Assembly: GCA_019044685.2 (NCBI GenBank)
Contig: JAGTXX020000013.1
Location: 372,001 to 436,000 of the forward strand
Reading direction: 5' to 3'
Length of the DNA stretch: 64,000 bases
From: Nannochloris sp. 'desiccata'
Lineage: Eukaryota; Chlorophyta; Trebouxiophyceae; Chlorellales; Chlorellaceae
Below are positions 55,410-64,000 of this stretch, piece by piece. Below the pieces are notes generated by a model. That model saw nothing but the letters and a program-made list of their open reading frames with translations. It was not told the DNA's origin and searched no databases. Position 1 is the first letter of the stretch. Each line of letters begins with the position of its first letter. A program made the translations under genes and the position numbers.

Positions 55410-56901
55410 TTACCGCCCAGGCGGTAGTCTCGGCACCCACTCGGACGCAGCATCTCCATTGCTCCCGTCATCTGGCCCACTCTCTGGCCCATTCTCGAAA
55501 CTTTGTATTAACGACAATCTCACTTCCATAGTCCTTAATTGATGTCCCACCGACATCAGCCAACATAACAAGTGCGCTAACTCACTTGATGTACATTCCG
55601 ATTTGCCTGACCCCCATTCGCCGCCCCTCGTGCTCCCATTACTGTTGAATTGGTTGCTGCTGTTGTCGTCGTCCGTGCCAATCATTCTTTTGACGAGGGC
55701 ATTCATGGATTCAAGTACATCTGGAGTAGCGCAGTCAGTTAATTCAGCGACTTGTTCTCCAGACAAACCTTTCAAGTATTCTAATAATTCATTTTGTCCA
55801 GTTTCGTGGATAGCTGAGCGAGGCTGAGAGGGGGGCGTGCCAGCTGAAGCTGCAGCAGCAGCCGCTGCGGCTGCCGCTGCCGCCGCTGCAGCTTCTGCTG
55901 CGGCAAGTTGTCTTTGTAATATTTGTAACTCTTCTTCTAATTGCTCTATATATTCTACTGCAGGAACCTGTTGCACTCCCTCTTCGTGGTGCCATCTCAA
56001 AACTTGTCCTTCTACTCGTACTTTTTGCGATCCCGCTGCCAGTAAACTATTACTTAAAGGACCTGTTGTTGGTGTTGCCGCTGTTGCCGTTGTCGCTCCT
56101 CCTAATAGAGTCGTATTAAGTGATACTTCATCATCGATGCTGCCAAATGAAGCAGAGCCTGAGCTTACTAACGCACTCCCGCTACTCGGCGTGCTGCTGC
56201 TTTTGGTGCCAGAAGTGAGCGAGCCCATACTTTTTGTTAATTGCAATCGATACCATCCATTGCAAAACATATACCCCGTCATCAGCACGCTAAACATAAG
56301 CTGAGCGAGGTTGTCGCTTCTTGTAGAGATGGTGACTCTGAAAAACTGAGGGGGTAAGGTGCCTAGTAGGTTTGCAACGGTTTGCCTCATTGCTGATAAA
56401 ACAGGAGCTGGCATATCTACGCCAGAGCTAGGAGAGCCTGAAGAGGAAGGGGAGATGGTTTCGACGTAATCAAGCATTGCTTGACGTCTACTACTACTGG
56501 ATTGTGCCTGGAAAAATGATAGATAAATAAATAATTGAAAGGTTAACTATGAGAGACAGTGGTCGGGAGAGACCGGGGGATGGATGCAAACAAGATCGAG
56601 TTCAAGCATTAATTACGAAGAAAATCCAGGTATATACGCAATTTTGCAATCTCACATTAGAAGCATGATTATTATCGTTGTTATTAGAGCCCCAAAGTGC
56701 CTGAACTACGGGGGCTGTGCGATTCACACTTCTCTGTAATTTCTTAATCTGGCCAGATAAGGGCCTGCATCTGGCCAATAGTGTTCTCCTCGACGCTAAA
56801 AATATGTAACTCTGTCGTGATGCGGCGGTGCACCGAAAGCAAGAGGGTAAGGGCCGCATGTGGTGCACCTTAGCCTGAATTCTGACAATTTTAGAATGCA
56901 T
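55410..56901 (-). CDS. DUF760 protein, probably plastid
   Basis: Exons 56901..56656 and 56507..55410 (148-nt intron) encode 447 residues. The DUF760 region appears in two blocks: MRQTVANLLGTLPPQFFRVT, then NLAQLMFSVLMTGYMFCNGW and VLRWHHEEGVQQVPAVEYIE. A second block has LEYLKGLSGEQVAELTDCAT, VLESMNALVKRMIG and ELAHLLCWLMSVGHQLRTME. This family is shared by plants and cyanobacteria and is plastid-located in plants; its biochemical function is not established. The first ~60 residues are Arg/Ser/Cys/Leu-rich like a transit peptide (a second ATG lies at 56859). A poly-Ala run near residue 275 is encoded by GC-rich triplets (55847-55900). Confidence 0.82.
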
Positions 56902-57319
56902 TCCAGGCTTAGCCTGGCACGGCAGCCTTTCTGTTTACCAAAATTGATACAATTTAGTATTAGCTCCAAGGCCAGAGGAGCAATGCATTTATAGAGATGG
57001 ATGCGGTGCGTTGAACGCGCAAAGCTTTGTGATTTTTTGAGATTTAGCCGATATTCCCGAAATTTGAAGATCATCAATAAAAACTGATAGTTTAGTATAG
57101 TGAGCTGTGGGTTAAGAAGCTGAAGAGCACACAGAAGCTCCTTTTGAAACAATCTGAGCTAATTTTATATTTTTTTTGCAATTAATTTTGTTGTAGCTTT
57201 TTCGAATCAATGTTCAACTGCATGGAAAATATCTTTTGACTACCTTAATCAAGTAATTTGAGAAGCTGGCGTGACGAAACCTATTTTTTTCCCATACTGC
57301 CAAAGGTTTTTATTTGAAA
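56902..57319. other. Divergent promoter region
   Basis: About 420 AT-rich bases between the DUF760 and MATE genes; nothing recognised. Confidence 0.5.
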
Positions 57320-59164
57320 ATGCAAACAGGCTTTGCACTGCAGAGCAGGCTAGCAAGGCCTTATGGGACATTACCGCACTTATGCAGTGCTTACAGACAT
57401 CGGCAAAGCCACTTGCTTGCTGCCCGCTCGTCATGTGTGGCCCAAGCTAGTAGAGATTCTGTGGATGAGCATGAACTACCGGAGAATTGTCAGTGCACGA
57501 GCTCCCCACCTTGTTCCACTCCGTTGTCAAATAATTTGAACAGCGCGGAGGAAGATACTACCACTTTATTTGGATTCTTTACCTCTATTTTTAAATCAAG
57601 CCCTCACGATGGTGCCATATTTTCTCTCGCTTTCCCCGCCGTCTTGGCCCTGGCAGCAGACCCTCTGCTGCAAGTTGTAGACACCATCTTTGTAGGACAG
57701 ACAGGCCCTGATGCACTTGCAGCTCTTGGAGTCAACTCTGCTTTATTTACATTCAGTTTTCTTGTCTTTAATTTCCTAGCTACAGCGACAACCCCGTTGG
57801 TTGCAACGGCATTGGCAGAAGGGGATGCCCGCCGGGCAGGTACCGTGACCATTCAAGCGATGCTATTAGCTACGTTATTAGGCACTGGATTAACCTTTGG
57901 ACTGACTCTTGGAGCGGATCAAGCGTTGATGCTGATGGGAGCTGATCCTTCTTCCACTCCCGAAATGTTTTCATTAGCAAAAGATTTTTTATTAATCCGA
58001 GCATTTGCGGCTCCGGCAGTTCTACTTATGACAGTAGGCAACGGGACCTTCCGTGGGCTACAAGATATGCGGACACCGTTGACTATTACTTTAGCTACAA
58101 ATGCTATCAATTTCGGCCTAGATACTCTTTTAATTCTAGGGCTCGGTTGGGGGGTTAAAGGAGCAGCGACGGCAACATCAGTTGCTGAATGGGTCGCCGC
58201 TATAGCATATTTGTCTTTATTATACCGTAGGAAGGATCAATTAGGCGGATTAGACATCCGCGGTGCAGTTATCTCTAGTTCTCTAAGTGCGGCGGCAGCC
58301 GACATGGCGCCTTTTCTTCAAGCAGGAGGGGCAGTGTTATTACGAACAGCAATGCTCCTAGGAACTAAAACGCTAGCTTCCGCTACAGCTGCACGGCTAG
58401 GTCCGACCTCGATCGCGTCTCACCAAGTCGTTATGCAACTCTGGCTGCTTTCCAGTTTAATCATCGACTCTTTAGCGGTTGCCGGACAAAGTTTGGTTGC
58501 CGTGGATAAAGGCAGAGGGGACATCCCTAGAGCCCGGCAAGTCTCTAATAGACTACTCCAACTTGGTGTCGGTGGTGGTGTCATTTTAGCAGCTGGTTTC
58601 TGGGCAGTAGAGCCTTATATCCCAGGTATCTTTACTCAAGACGCCGGGGTGACCTCAGCTGCAGAGGCTATTCTCCCTCTTGCTGTCGCGATGCTGCCTA
58701 TCAACGCTGCAGTGTATGTGTTTGATGGAATCTTAGTCGGTGCGAGTGATTTCAAATGGATGGCTGGTGCGATGGTGGTTGCAGCGGCAAGTGCGGTTGG
58801 ATTGTTGGTGGGGGTCGAGCCGATGGAATTGGGGTTGACAGGCGTGTGGGGGGCTCTTGCTGTGCTGATGGCTGGAAGATTAGTTACTTTGGTGTGGAGA
58901 TATCAATCTCCTAAGGGGCCTTTGCCTCCATATATTCTTTCCGCTGGGGAGCAGGAGGAGGATGAGCTGCTCTCTTCTGCCAGTGCCGGTGACAGCAAAA
59001 GGAGCGGTAGTGCTCGCGTTTCGTGTTTTGTTCGTTTTAAAGAGGCAGAGGCCAATGTTCGGCCTGTGAAACCGCCAATGCAGCAGCAGTGCGATGCTCG
59101 TGCAGTTACTAGGAGGGATAAATCGACCAGCAGCACACCTCTGACCTCTTCATCTGACGTCTAA
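57320..59164 (+). CDS. MATE/DinF-family transporter, probably plastid envelope
   Basis: Intronless, 614 residues. MATE proteins export organic compounds using H+ or Na+ gradients. The domain starts near residue 95 (IFSLAFPAVLALAADPLLQV, DTIFVGQTGPDALAALG) with about twelve hydrophobic helices and the repeat-half motif GNGTFRGLQDMRTP. This is the DinF-like subgroup, which in plants includes chloroplast members. Residues 1-60 are rich in Ser, Arg, His and Ala with few acidic residues and look like a transit peptide. The C-terminal 80 residues are hydrophilic and end in a segment, AEANVRPVKPPMQQQCDARA, that recurs as a separate fragment at 61442. The first ATG at 57320 was chosen. Confidence 0.9.
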   Translation: MQTGFALQSRLARPYGTLPHLCSAYRHRQSHLLAARSSCVAQASRDSVDEHELPENCQCTSSPPCSTPLSNNLNSAEEDTTTLFGFFTSIFKSSPHDGAIFSLAFPAVLALAADPLLQVVDTIFVGQTGPDALAALGVNSALFTFSFLVFNFLATATTPLVATALAEGDARRAGTVTIQAMLLATLLGTGLTFGLTLGADQALMLMGADPSSTPEMFSLAKDFLLIRAFAAPAVLLMTVGNGTFRGLQDMRTPLTITLATNAINFGLDTLLILGLGWGVKGAATATSVAEWVAAIAYLSLLYRRKDQLGGLDIRGAVISSSLSAAAADMAPFLQAGGAVLLRTAMLLGTKTLASATAARLGPTSIASHQVVMQLWLLSSLIIDSLAVAGQSLVAVDKGRGDIPRARQVSNRLLQLGVGGGVILAAGFWAVEPYIPGIFTQDAGVTSAAEAILPLAVAMLPINAAVYVFDGILVGASDFKWMAGAMVVAAASAVGLLVGVEPMELGLTGVWGALAVLMAGRLVTLVWRYQSPKGPLPPYILSAGEQEEDELLSSASAGDSKRSGSARVSCFVRFKEAEANVRPVKPPMQQQCDARAVTRRDKSTSSTPLTSSSDV

Positions 59165-59705
59165 ATGATAATAACTCTATTCAACAACTGTGGCCCTATT
59201 TTAGTTGTTTTAGTTTCTGAGCTTGTATCCTATAATTTGTACACTATAATCTCTGTTCTTGTGCTCTTTCTTTCTTGCTAATGCCATCCTGTACCAATAT
59301 TTATGATTGTTTTCGCCCTTTCTTCCTCTGAAACCCTGCCAAACAAATGACCATTTGGCTGCTTTTTCAACGTTTATTCCTTTCGTCCCCTCGTTCTTTG
59401 ATTGATAAATGTAGAGTTCTTTTCAAGAACTAGAATGTTTCCCTGTCTCCAGTTGATTGTAAGAGTTAAAACCAACATGGGATCCTTTAGCCCTGACAGT
59501 AACCGGTGGCGTGCTCAAGGAGGTCTCAACTTAAAGAACGCTAAAGTTCAATTTCATGAGAAAGGAATCGTATCAACCAGTATTGTACATGTACGTTATA
59601 TTCTATTATTGAACTTTATTCTGTATTTTCAATGTGCCGTACTAAATCAACAAGTAAGGTTGTTCGACTGTCTACCTTCTGGCCACATGCGGGCAATCAT
59701 TCTTC
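59165..59705. other. Convergent intergenic region
   Basis: About 540 bases between MATE and the first secreted-protein gene; nothing recognised. Confidence 0.5.
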
Positions 59706-60257
59706 CTATTGACAGAATGCAAAGGCAGATACGTCTACCTCGCGATTGGCCCCGCGGCGAATCCTGCACGTGTAGCGGTAATCACAGATACACGTAGGGG
59801 CGAATCGATCACCACCAGGTGCAACGTCCCCAGAGGGATACGAATTCACAAGCTCGAGGCACCCGTCGTTTGCAACATTGCGGCAACTACAGCTCGTTGC
59901 CCACACCACCCCAGGGCAAAGGACGGACACAGATCGATCACGAGCGTCCCTGGTAAAAGTTAAGCGCTGATTTGTTTGATACCAGCCGCAGGGGGCGCCG
60001 GGCGCACAGGCGACAAGAGAGGCGCTCACTTCGTTCTTCGAGGCAAGGGCGTCAACGCCCGTTTCCATGATCATCTCCCCTTCAGGGGCTGCATGCAAGC
60101 CGGTAAGAAGTAATAGAGGGTTAGAAATCAAAGGAAACAGAACACAAAGCAAGGGATGTAAAAAGAGCTATCACTTACCATCGGCCGCGTCCTGGGCAGA
60201 GGCCGTGGACACCACCAGAAGGCACAACAACAGGGTAGCAGGGATAGCGCGATGCAT
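59706..60257 (-). CDS. Small secreted ten-cysteine protein, copy 1
   Basis: Exons 60257..60179 and 60088..59706 (90-nt intron) encode 153 residues. Residues 1-23 are a clean signal peptide (HRAIPATLLLCLLVVSTASAQ). The mature part has ten cysteines, all conserved in copy 2. Marker segments are GEMIMETGVDA, PCGWYQTNQRLTFTRD, TSCSCRNVAN, CLELVNSYP, CDYRYTCRI and the terminal AFAFCQ. I recognise no known family; the disulfide-rich pattern suggests a stable extracellular or cell-wall protein. It lies head-to-head with copy 2 across a 236-bp spacer. Confidence 0.82.
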
Positions 60258-60493
60258 GATTAAGTAAATCGAGGTAATAAACACATCAAACAAATAAGTA
60301 TGCTTTACAAAAATGGTTATTAGCCCTTGAAAGTCTTCTCTTCATGTCTGTTTAATTCGAGGCAATGCATGGAGCATGCATGCATGCATGCAGTGCCTCG
60401 AAGTCAAGAGGCAAGAAAACTTTTAAGGTGAAGAATGGCACTTTAAATCAATCGTATTTCAGTTCTTCACTTGTTGCCTGGATCTATTTAAGC
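60258..60493. promoter_or_regulatory. Shared bidirectional promoter with TTCGAGGCA hairpin
   Basis: The 236-bp spacer between the two divergent secreted-protein genes holds a perfect inverted repeat: TTCGAGGCA (60356-60364) and TGCCTCGAA (60394-60402), enclosing repeated GCATGC units (60370-60392). A TATTTAA box lies about 10 bases before the copy 2 start. The same TGCCTCGAA word recurs upstream of the FN3-like gene. Confidence 0.6.
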
Positions 60494-61056
60494 ATGCATC
60501 GCTTTACTGCTTCCACTCTGCCGCTGTGCGTTCTGCTGGCGACGGCAACCTCTGCCCAAGGCCTGGCCGAACGTGAGTGACTTCTATTTGCATCCCCCGC
60601 TTTGCCGAGCTGCCCTTTTGCTCATTTCTTAACTCTGTGTTCTTCTCAAATGCAGCTCCTCAAGGGGAGATAGTGATGGAGACGGACATTGATGCGTCCA
60701 TACTGCCCAGCACCCCTGCTTTGGAGAGCGAAGTCCGCCCCGCTCTCGTCACCTGTGTGGGTGGTCTCCCCTGCGGATGGTACCAAGCTAACGCGCAATT
60801 AACCTTTACCAGAGACATGCGCCTTGGAACGGTCACCGCAGAATGTCCTGGTAACCTCCAAACAACGAGCTGCAGTTGCCGCAACGTTGCCAACAACGAG
60901 TGCCTCCAGCTTGTAAATTCGTATCCCTTCCAAGTTGCCCCTCCCCCTAACAACAGATTAGCCGATTTCTGCAATTGTGATTACAGATACACGTGTAGCA
61001 TTGGCCGCAGAGACACACGTACTGCGAACGTTGCTGCCTTTGCATTCTGTCAATAG
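60494..61056 (+). CDS. Small secreted ten-cysteine protein, copy 2
   Basis: Exons 60494..60572 and 60656..61056 (83-nt intron) encode 159 residues, paralogous to the protein at 59706. The intron sits at the same codon, after a signal peptide (HRFTASTLPLCVLLATATSAQ). The mature part repeats the family pattern: GEIVMETDIDA, VTCVGGLPCGWYQANAQL, TSCSCRNVANNECLQLVNSY, CNCDYRYTCSI and AFAFCQ. Ten cysteines are conserved; substitutions elsewhere are many, so the duplication is not recent or is under diversifying pressure. Homology continues a few bases past the stop. Function unknown. Confidence 0.83.
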
Positions 61057-61287
61057 GAAGAAAGATTAGGGCCTCAAGGTAGAAAGTTGAAGCATAGCCT
61101 TTGATTTTATGGGATATACAGAATATATTACCAGGATTTGTAAAATAATTTGTCGTTGTGCATCCATTTCCCAGGAAGTAGAGACATTTCCCTGCCGTCA
61201 AATTGATGCCTCCTGTAGCACGCCAAGCTCCTGTAGCAGGCCGTTGATCGCTTCGGCAAAGGCTCGCATGCTCGCGACAGCCTATTA

Positions 61288-61440
61288 ATGCGTTCATCTT
61301 GCCCGACGCCTCCGCCATGGAAAACAAAACCAGACCCTCTCTCGTCTCCTGTGAGCCCGGCTCCCCCTGCGGCTGGTATCAAAATAACGATCTCGTATAT
61401 TTTAAGACCCGTGCCTCGAGCTCGTAAATTCGTACAGTAT
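61288..61440 (+). pseudogene. Secreted ten-cysteine protein, copy 3 (fragment)
   Basis: On the plus strand one frame reads FILPDASAMENKTRPSLV then SCEPGSPCGWYQNND, aligned to the middle of copies 1 and 2. It then jumps directly to DNA for a C-L-E-L-V-N-S-Y equivalent (GTGCCTCGAGCTCGTAAATTC) in another frame, so the central segment with the C-S-C pair is deleted. There is no signal-peptide exon and no proper end. It is a decayed copy. Confidence 0.7.
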
Positions 61441-61441
61441 G

Positions 61442-61561
61442 GGAGCAGAAGCGAATGTGATTCCAGTTATTCCACCAATGCAGCAACAATGTGATGCACG
61501 TGCTGCTGCTGCTGCTGCTGCTGCTTCGAATACTGATGCCACAAGGCAAAAGAAAAAGTAA
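61442..61561 (+). pseudogene. Duplicated C-terminus of the MATE gene
   Basis: Forty codons ending in TAA read GAEANVIPVIPPMQQQCDAR, then poly-Ala and a basic end. The MATE protein at 57320 has AEANVRPVKPPMQQQCDARA near its own end. The match in two separate places shows a segmental duplication. A (GCT)8 run gives the alanines. No transporter body precedes it. Confidence 0.75.
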
Positions 61562-61928
61562 ACAAAAGAAACTTCGTTGATAAAAACTTTACCTAAAAAG
61601 AACGCTTGAACCTTTCTTTTTACCTCTTTGTATTATATCGATTTATTTATCTAGATTGAAGCTTCTAGCTATCCCCTTTCTTCTGTATGTATTTTGTACT
61701 ATTGACATCCCATTTATTTGTACTTTGAATTGCTATTTGTTGGAATGAGATAAGAAATAAAAAGCTTGCTTCTGTCACCGTTTTCTGTGTTGACGTCTTT
61801 TTTTCGGTTTCTTTCACGGCCCCTTCAAGCGGGTTGCCTTCTTTCGTTTCTCAGCCTTTATTTATCTTAACGAATGTCTACACACTGGATTTGTTTTGTT
61901 TTTATTCGGTAAAACAGAACGAAATGAT

Positions 61929-62014
61929 CCCAACAGGGTAGTTACCCCTCGAGGGATCGTGAGAAGTATTTTTCCCACAACAATTGTGCAACTTCAGGCC
62001 ACCCCTATATAAAG
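61929..62014 (+). repeat. Dispersed repeat, copy A
   Basis: Begins CCCAACAGGG, has GAGGGATCG-GAGAAG in the middle and ends CTTCAGGCCACCCCTAT followed by ATAAA. Shares the start, middle and end with copy B, with an internal expansion. Confidence 0.75.
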
Positions 62015-62138
62015 TGAGTAGATAGGTAGATTAACCGAATTCACTAGGCGTTACGTTACGAGATTAGTAATGAGTTTCTTCTTGAGAGTGTTGCGAGTGT
62101 CATGTAATTAAGAGTTGTAACAAAACAAAACAAAAAAA

Positions 62139-62200
62139 CCCCAACAGGGTGACTTAAGGGATCGAGAGAAGCACCGAGCTTCAGGCCACCCCTATTTAAA
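62139..62200 (+). repeat. Dispersed repeat, copy B
   Basis: Begins CCCCAACAGGGTGACTTAAG, then GGATCGAGAGAAGCACCGAG and CTTCAGGCCACCCCTATTTA. It lies 220 bp upstream of the FN3-like gene. Confidence 0.8.
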
Positions 62201-62307
62201 ATAACTCTTCGAATCAGCCAGTAACTGTAGATGTGTGTTTGTGAGATTTTGCCACGAATGCAGAATCGTTGCAAGAAGAAAGTAGTTGACCTTGCATTCT
62301 ATTGTTT

Positions 62308-62332
62308 TGCCTCGAAAATCCAGTTCGAGGCA
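62308..62332. promoter_or_regulatory. TGCCTCGAA palindrome upstream of FN3-like gene
   Basis: TGCCTCGAA (62308-62316) and TTCGAGGCA (62324-62332) are perfect complements with a 7-base loop. The arms are those found, in the opposite order, between the two ten-cysteine genes. Lies about 90 bp before the start codon at 62424. Confidence 0.6.
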
Positions 62333-62423
62333 GCGATGCACCGAATAAATAGCAGCATAATTTCACTTGCCAGTCTTTAATTAAGATTATCATAATTAAT
62401 TTCCGGCACACAGCGCTTCCATC

Positions 62424-63754
62424 ATGCAAGGTGAGAGCAAGCATCAAGAGCAGCACGGCATGGCATTGGTTCGGACCGACGATACAAAAAATCCTTAGCG
62501 ACCTTAGACCGCCTCTATAGCGTCAATACGAACCCCTGCAACATAGATACAGCGCATGCGCAGCCGTTCATGGAAATTCTGCTCGGTGCCTCGAAAACAT
62601 TTTGCCTCGATCATCCATCACCAGTCAAGAAGTTTAACATATTCATCCATTTTTTGCAGGATATCAACGCACTTTTTTGGCTACTTTGGCCACTTTATTA
62701 CTGGCGAATGCAGTAATTGCTCAGGAAGTCGCTCCTGTGAGCGCTCCTATCATCACAAATGTAACACCCGGTGACGCATCAGGAGTTATTGGTTTTGTTC
62801 CTTCTAGAGTTGCAGAGGGCACCCCTGCTGTCAGAGAATACATCGCTTCTTGCGAGTCTGTCGGCAACCCTGGTGCTGGAGTCATCGAGAGTGAGCTAGA
62901 GAAATAATTATCTGCACAGTCTCCACAGTCCAACGATGCTTATTTTTATTTTCTGACTTCATATCCCTCCCCCATCGCTTTTATTTATATGCAGCTATCG
63001 CTGACGTTGAGGCCCTTATTGGCAGCAGCATCACCATCCAAGGCCTCGTCAACGGAGAGGATTATCAGTGTACTATGATTGCACGTGCAGTCACCGGTGG
63101 CCTTGTTCCTCGTGCCATCAACAGTGAACCCTCCAACCCTTCCCCTGTATTCAGTCCCTCTGCTGAAGGTGGACCCACTATCTTCGTAAGCCAAGGTGCT
63201 GTTCCCCCTGTTGCACCAGTTGGTAAGATATTCTTCCTTATTTGATCACACTTGAAAATGAAACAAAATAATCCCAACAGGGTGACTTGAGAGATCGAGA
63301 GAAGCACCAAGCTTCAGGTTTTACTTATGAACATCAGTGCGCATTTTCCAGATACACACTATTAAAACGTGCTCTTTATATAATTTTATCGTGTTTTCTT
63401 ACTGCAGACCAACCTGAAGACCCTGATGCTGAAGCCGCCGTTGAGCCTGAGACTGCAGCGACAGAAGACCCTGATGCTGAAGCCATCGTTGAGCCTGAGA
63501 CTGTAGTCGCCGAAGAGCCTGCTGCTGAAGCCGTCGAAGAGCCTGAAACTGTAGCCGCCGAAGAGCCTGCTGCTGAAGTCGTCGAAGAGCCTGCTGCTGA
63601 AGCCGTCGAAGAGCCTGAAACTGTAGCCGCCGAAGAGCCTGCTGTCGAAGCCACCGAAGCGTCTGATACGAGCACTCCTCCTCCTAGTTCAGCTGTCCGT
63701 GCTGCTGCCTCTGCTATTGTGGCTGGCGTTGTTGCCGCCGCATTTGTTGTTTAA
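62424..63754 (+). CDS. Secreted, FN3-like, Glu/Pro-repeat protein with GPI-anchor signal
   Basis: Exons 62424..62430 (7 nt), 62660..62890, 62995..63222 and 63408..63754 give 270 residues. A signal peptide (QRTFLATLATLLLANAVIAQ) is followed by one domain (about residues 30-135) with the feel of fibronectin type III: PIITNVTPGDASGVIGFVP, REYIASCES, then TIQGLVNGEDYQCTMIARAV. Next come repeats of Glu, Pro, Ala and Val (EPETVAAEEPAAEAVE) encoded by near-identical DNA. It ends in STPPPSSAVRAAASAIVAGV plus a short hydrophobic tail, which looks like a GPI-anchor signal. A cell-surface or wall protein is inferred. Intron 3 contains a copy of the dispersed repeat. Confidence 0.78.
62586..62612. promoter_or_regulatory. 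Two direct TGCCTCGA words in intron 1
   Basis: TGCCTCGAA and TTGCCTCGAT occur within about 27 bases in the first intron of the FN3-like gene, matching the palindrome arms nearby. Confidence 0.4.
63273..63318 (+). repeat. Dispersed repeat, copy C (intronic)
   Basis: Begins CCCAACAGGGTGACTTGAG, then AGATCGAGAGAAGCACCAAG and CTTCAGG; it lacks the CCACCCCTAT end. Lies in intron 3 of the FN3-like gene. Confidence 0.8.
63430..63655 (+). repeat. Glu/Pro-coding tandem repeats
   Basis: Near-identical units with GAAGAGCCTGCTGCTGAAGC and GAGCCTGAAACTGTAGCCGC words code for the acidic stalk of the overlapping protein. Confidence 0.85.
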
Positions 63755-64000
63755 GCAATAAAAGTATTATTTTTATTGGGTTGGATGAAACTAGTTGATT
63801 AGTTTCCATTGCATTTTCTCTGTTCTTTTGAGTTTATATTAAATGAAAAATAATACTACTAATTATTTGTTTTATGTTGGCAGGGCAGTCCCGTCGGGTT
63901 TGACGACGGAAGCCTTTTAGGCTTTTTGCTTTCCTCCAAACTTTAACATCATGTAGGTTAGACATATGTAAATAAAAAAATAAAACAGATGAATGAGAAA

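Larger units (their letters stand above)
61057..62423. other. Spacer with decayed duplicates and repeats
   Basis: Contains a broken third secreted-protein copy (61288-61440), a duplicated MATE-like C-terminus (61442-61561), two copies of a dispersed repeat (61929, 62139) and a TGCCTCGAA palindrome (62308-62332). Confidence 0.7.

Noticed and set aside
1..64000. Possible reassignment of TAG to an amino acid
   Set aside because: V-PPase, ASF1 and other intact genes end naturally at TAG, so the in-frame TAG at 10364 is a local problem.
1..64000. tRNA, rRNA, spliceosomal RNA and CRISPR
   Set aside because: I looked for TPsiC-box (GGTTCGA-type), U1/U2/U4/U5/U6 and spaced direct-repeat patterns on both strands by eye and found none. 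A covariance-model search would be decisive.

Overview
The window is nuclear DNA from a photosynthetic eukaryote, most likely an alga with a primary plastid. Genes carry zero to three short GT-AG introns (mostly 80-250 nt), there are no operons, and the usual stop codons are used. A THYLAKOID FORMATION1 homologue, a DUF760 protein, a NAD kinase, a DinF-type MATE transporter and a two-helix coiled-coil protein all start with transit-peptide-like N-termini that lack a preceding signal peptide, which argues for a primary rather than a secondary plastid. The cytosolic pyruvate kinase is of the plant type, and one protein carries the plant AMEIOTIC1/DYAD domain. The exact lineage (green, red or other) cannot be decided from the sequence. 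Exon coordinates below were rebuilt by hand from splice consensus and frame continuity; almost every model closes in frame.

Layout. 155-7695: a coiled-coil protein, a K+-independent type vacuolar/Golgi H+-pyrophosphatase and the ZW10 tethering subunit. 7696-13522: a gene-poor, partly GC-rich stretch with an organelle-style ATPase gene broken by one in-frame stop and a decayed tyrosine-recombinase-like element. 13523-30264: housekeeping genes for RNA binding (double S1 protein with a 2-oxoglutarate oxygenase gene nested antisense in its intron), sterol synthesis (squalene epoxidase), transcription and chromatin (TAF11, ASF1, an FHA protein, Rxt3), ubiquitin (RNF25-like, an alpha/beta hydrolase with UIM motifs), stress (USP) and plastid (THF1). 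31099-39587: pyruvate kinase, a small unknown protein, proteasome beta2, coatomer zeta and NAD kinase. 39588-41996: a repeat-bearing, GC-rich stretch, a tiny spliced gene and a frameshifted coiled-coil membrane protein. 42242-57000: an alcohol-dehydrogenase-like enzyme, the BAH-AM1 fusion protein, RPB6, a GT49/LARGE-like glycosyltransferase, AlaRS with two start codons, eS26 and a DUF760 protein.

57320-63754 is the most unusual part. A MATE transporter is followed by two inverted, head-to-head copies of a small secreted ten-cysteine protein with no family I recognise, then a broken third copy joined to a duplicated MATE C-terminus, then a GPI-anchored-looking FN3-like protein with Glu/Pro repeats. 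This cluster shares palindromes built from TGCCTCGAA and a dispersed repeat with a CCCAACAGGGTGACTT core.

Functional themes are scattered housekeeping: Golgi/ER traffic (ZW10, COPZ, V-PPase, GT49), chromatin and Pol II (ASF1, Rxt3, TAF11, RPB6, BAH-AM1), translation (AlaRS, eS26) and plastid maintenance (THF1, NADK, DUF760, MATE). The cell-surface cluster at the right end is the likeliest lineage-specific system.
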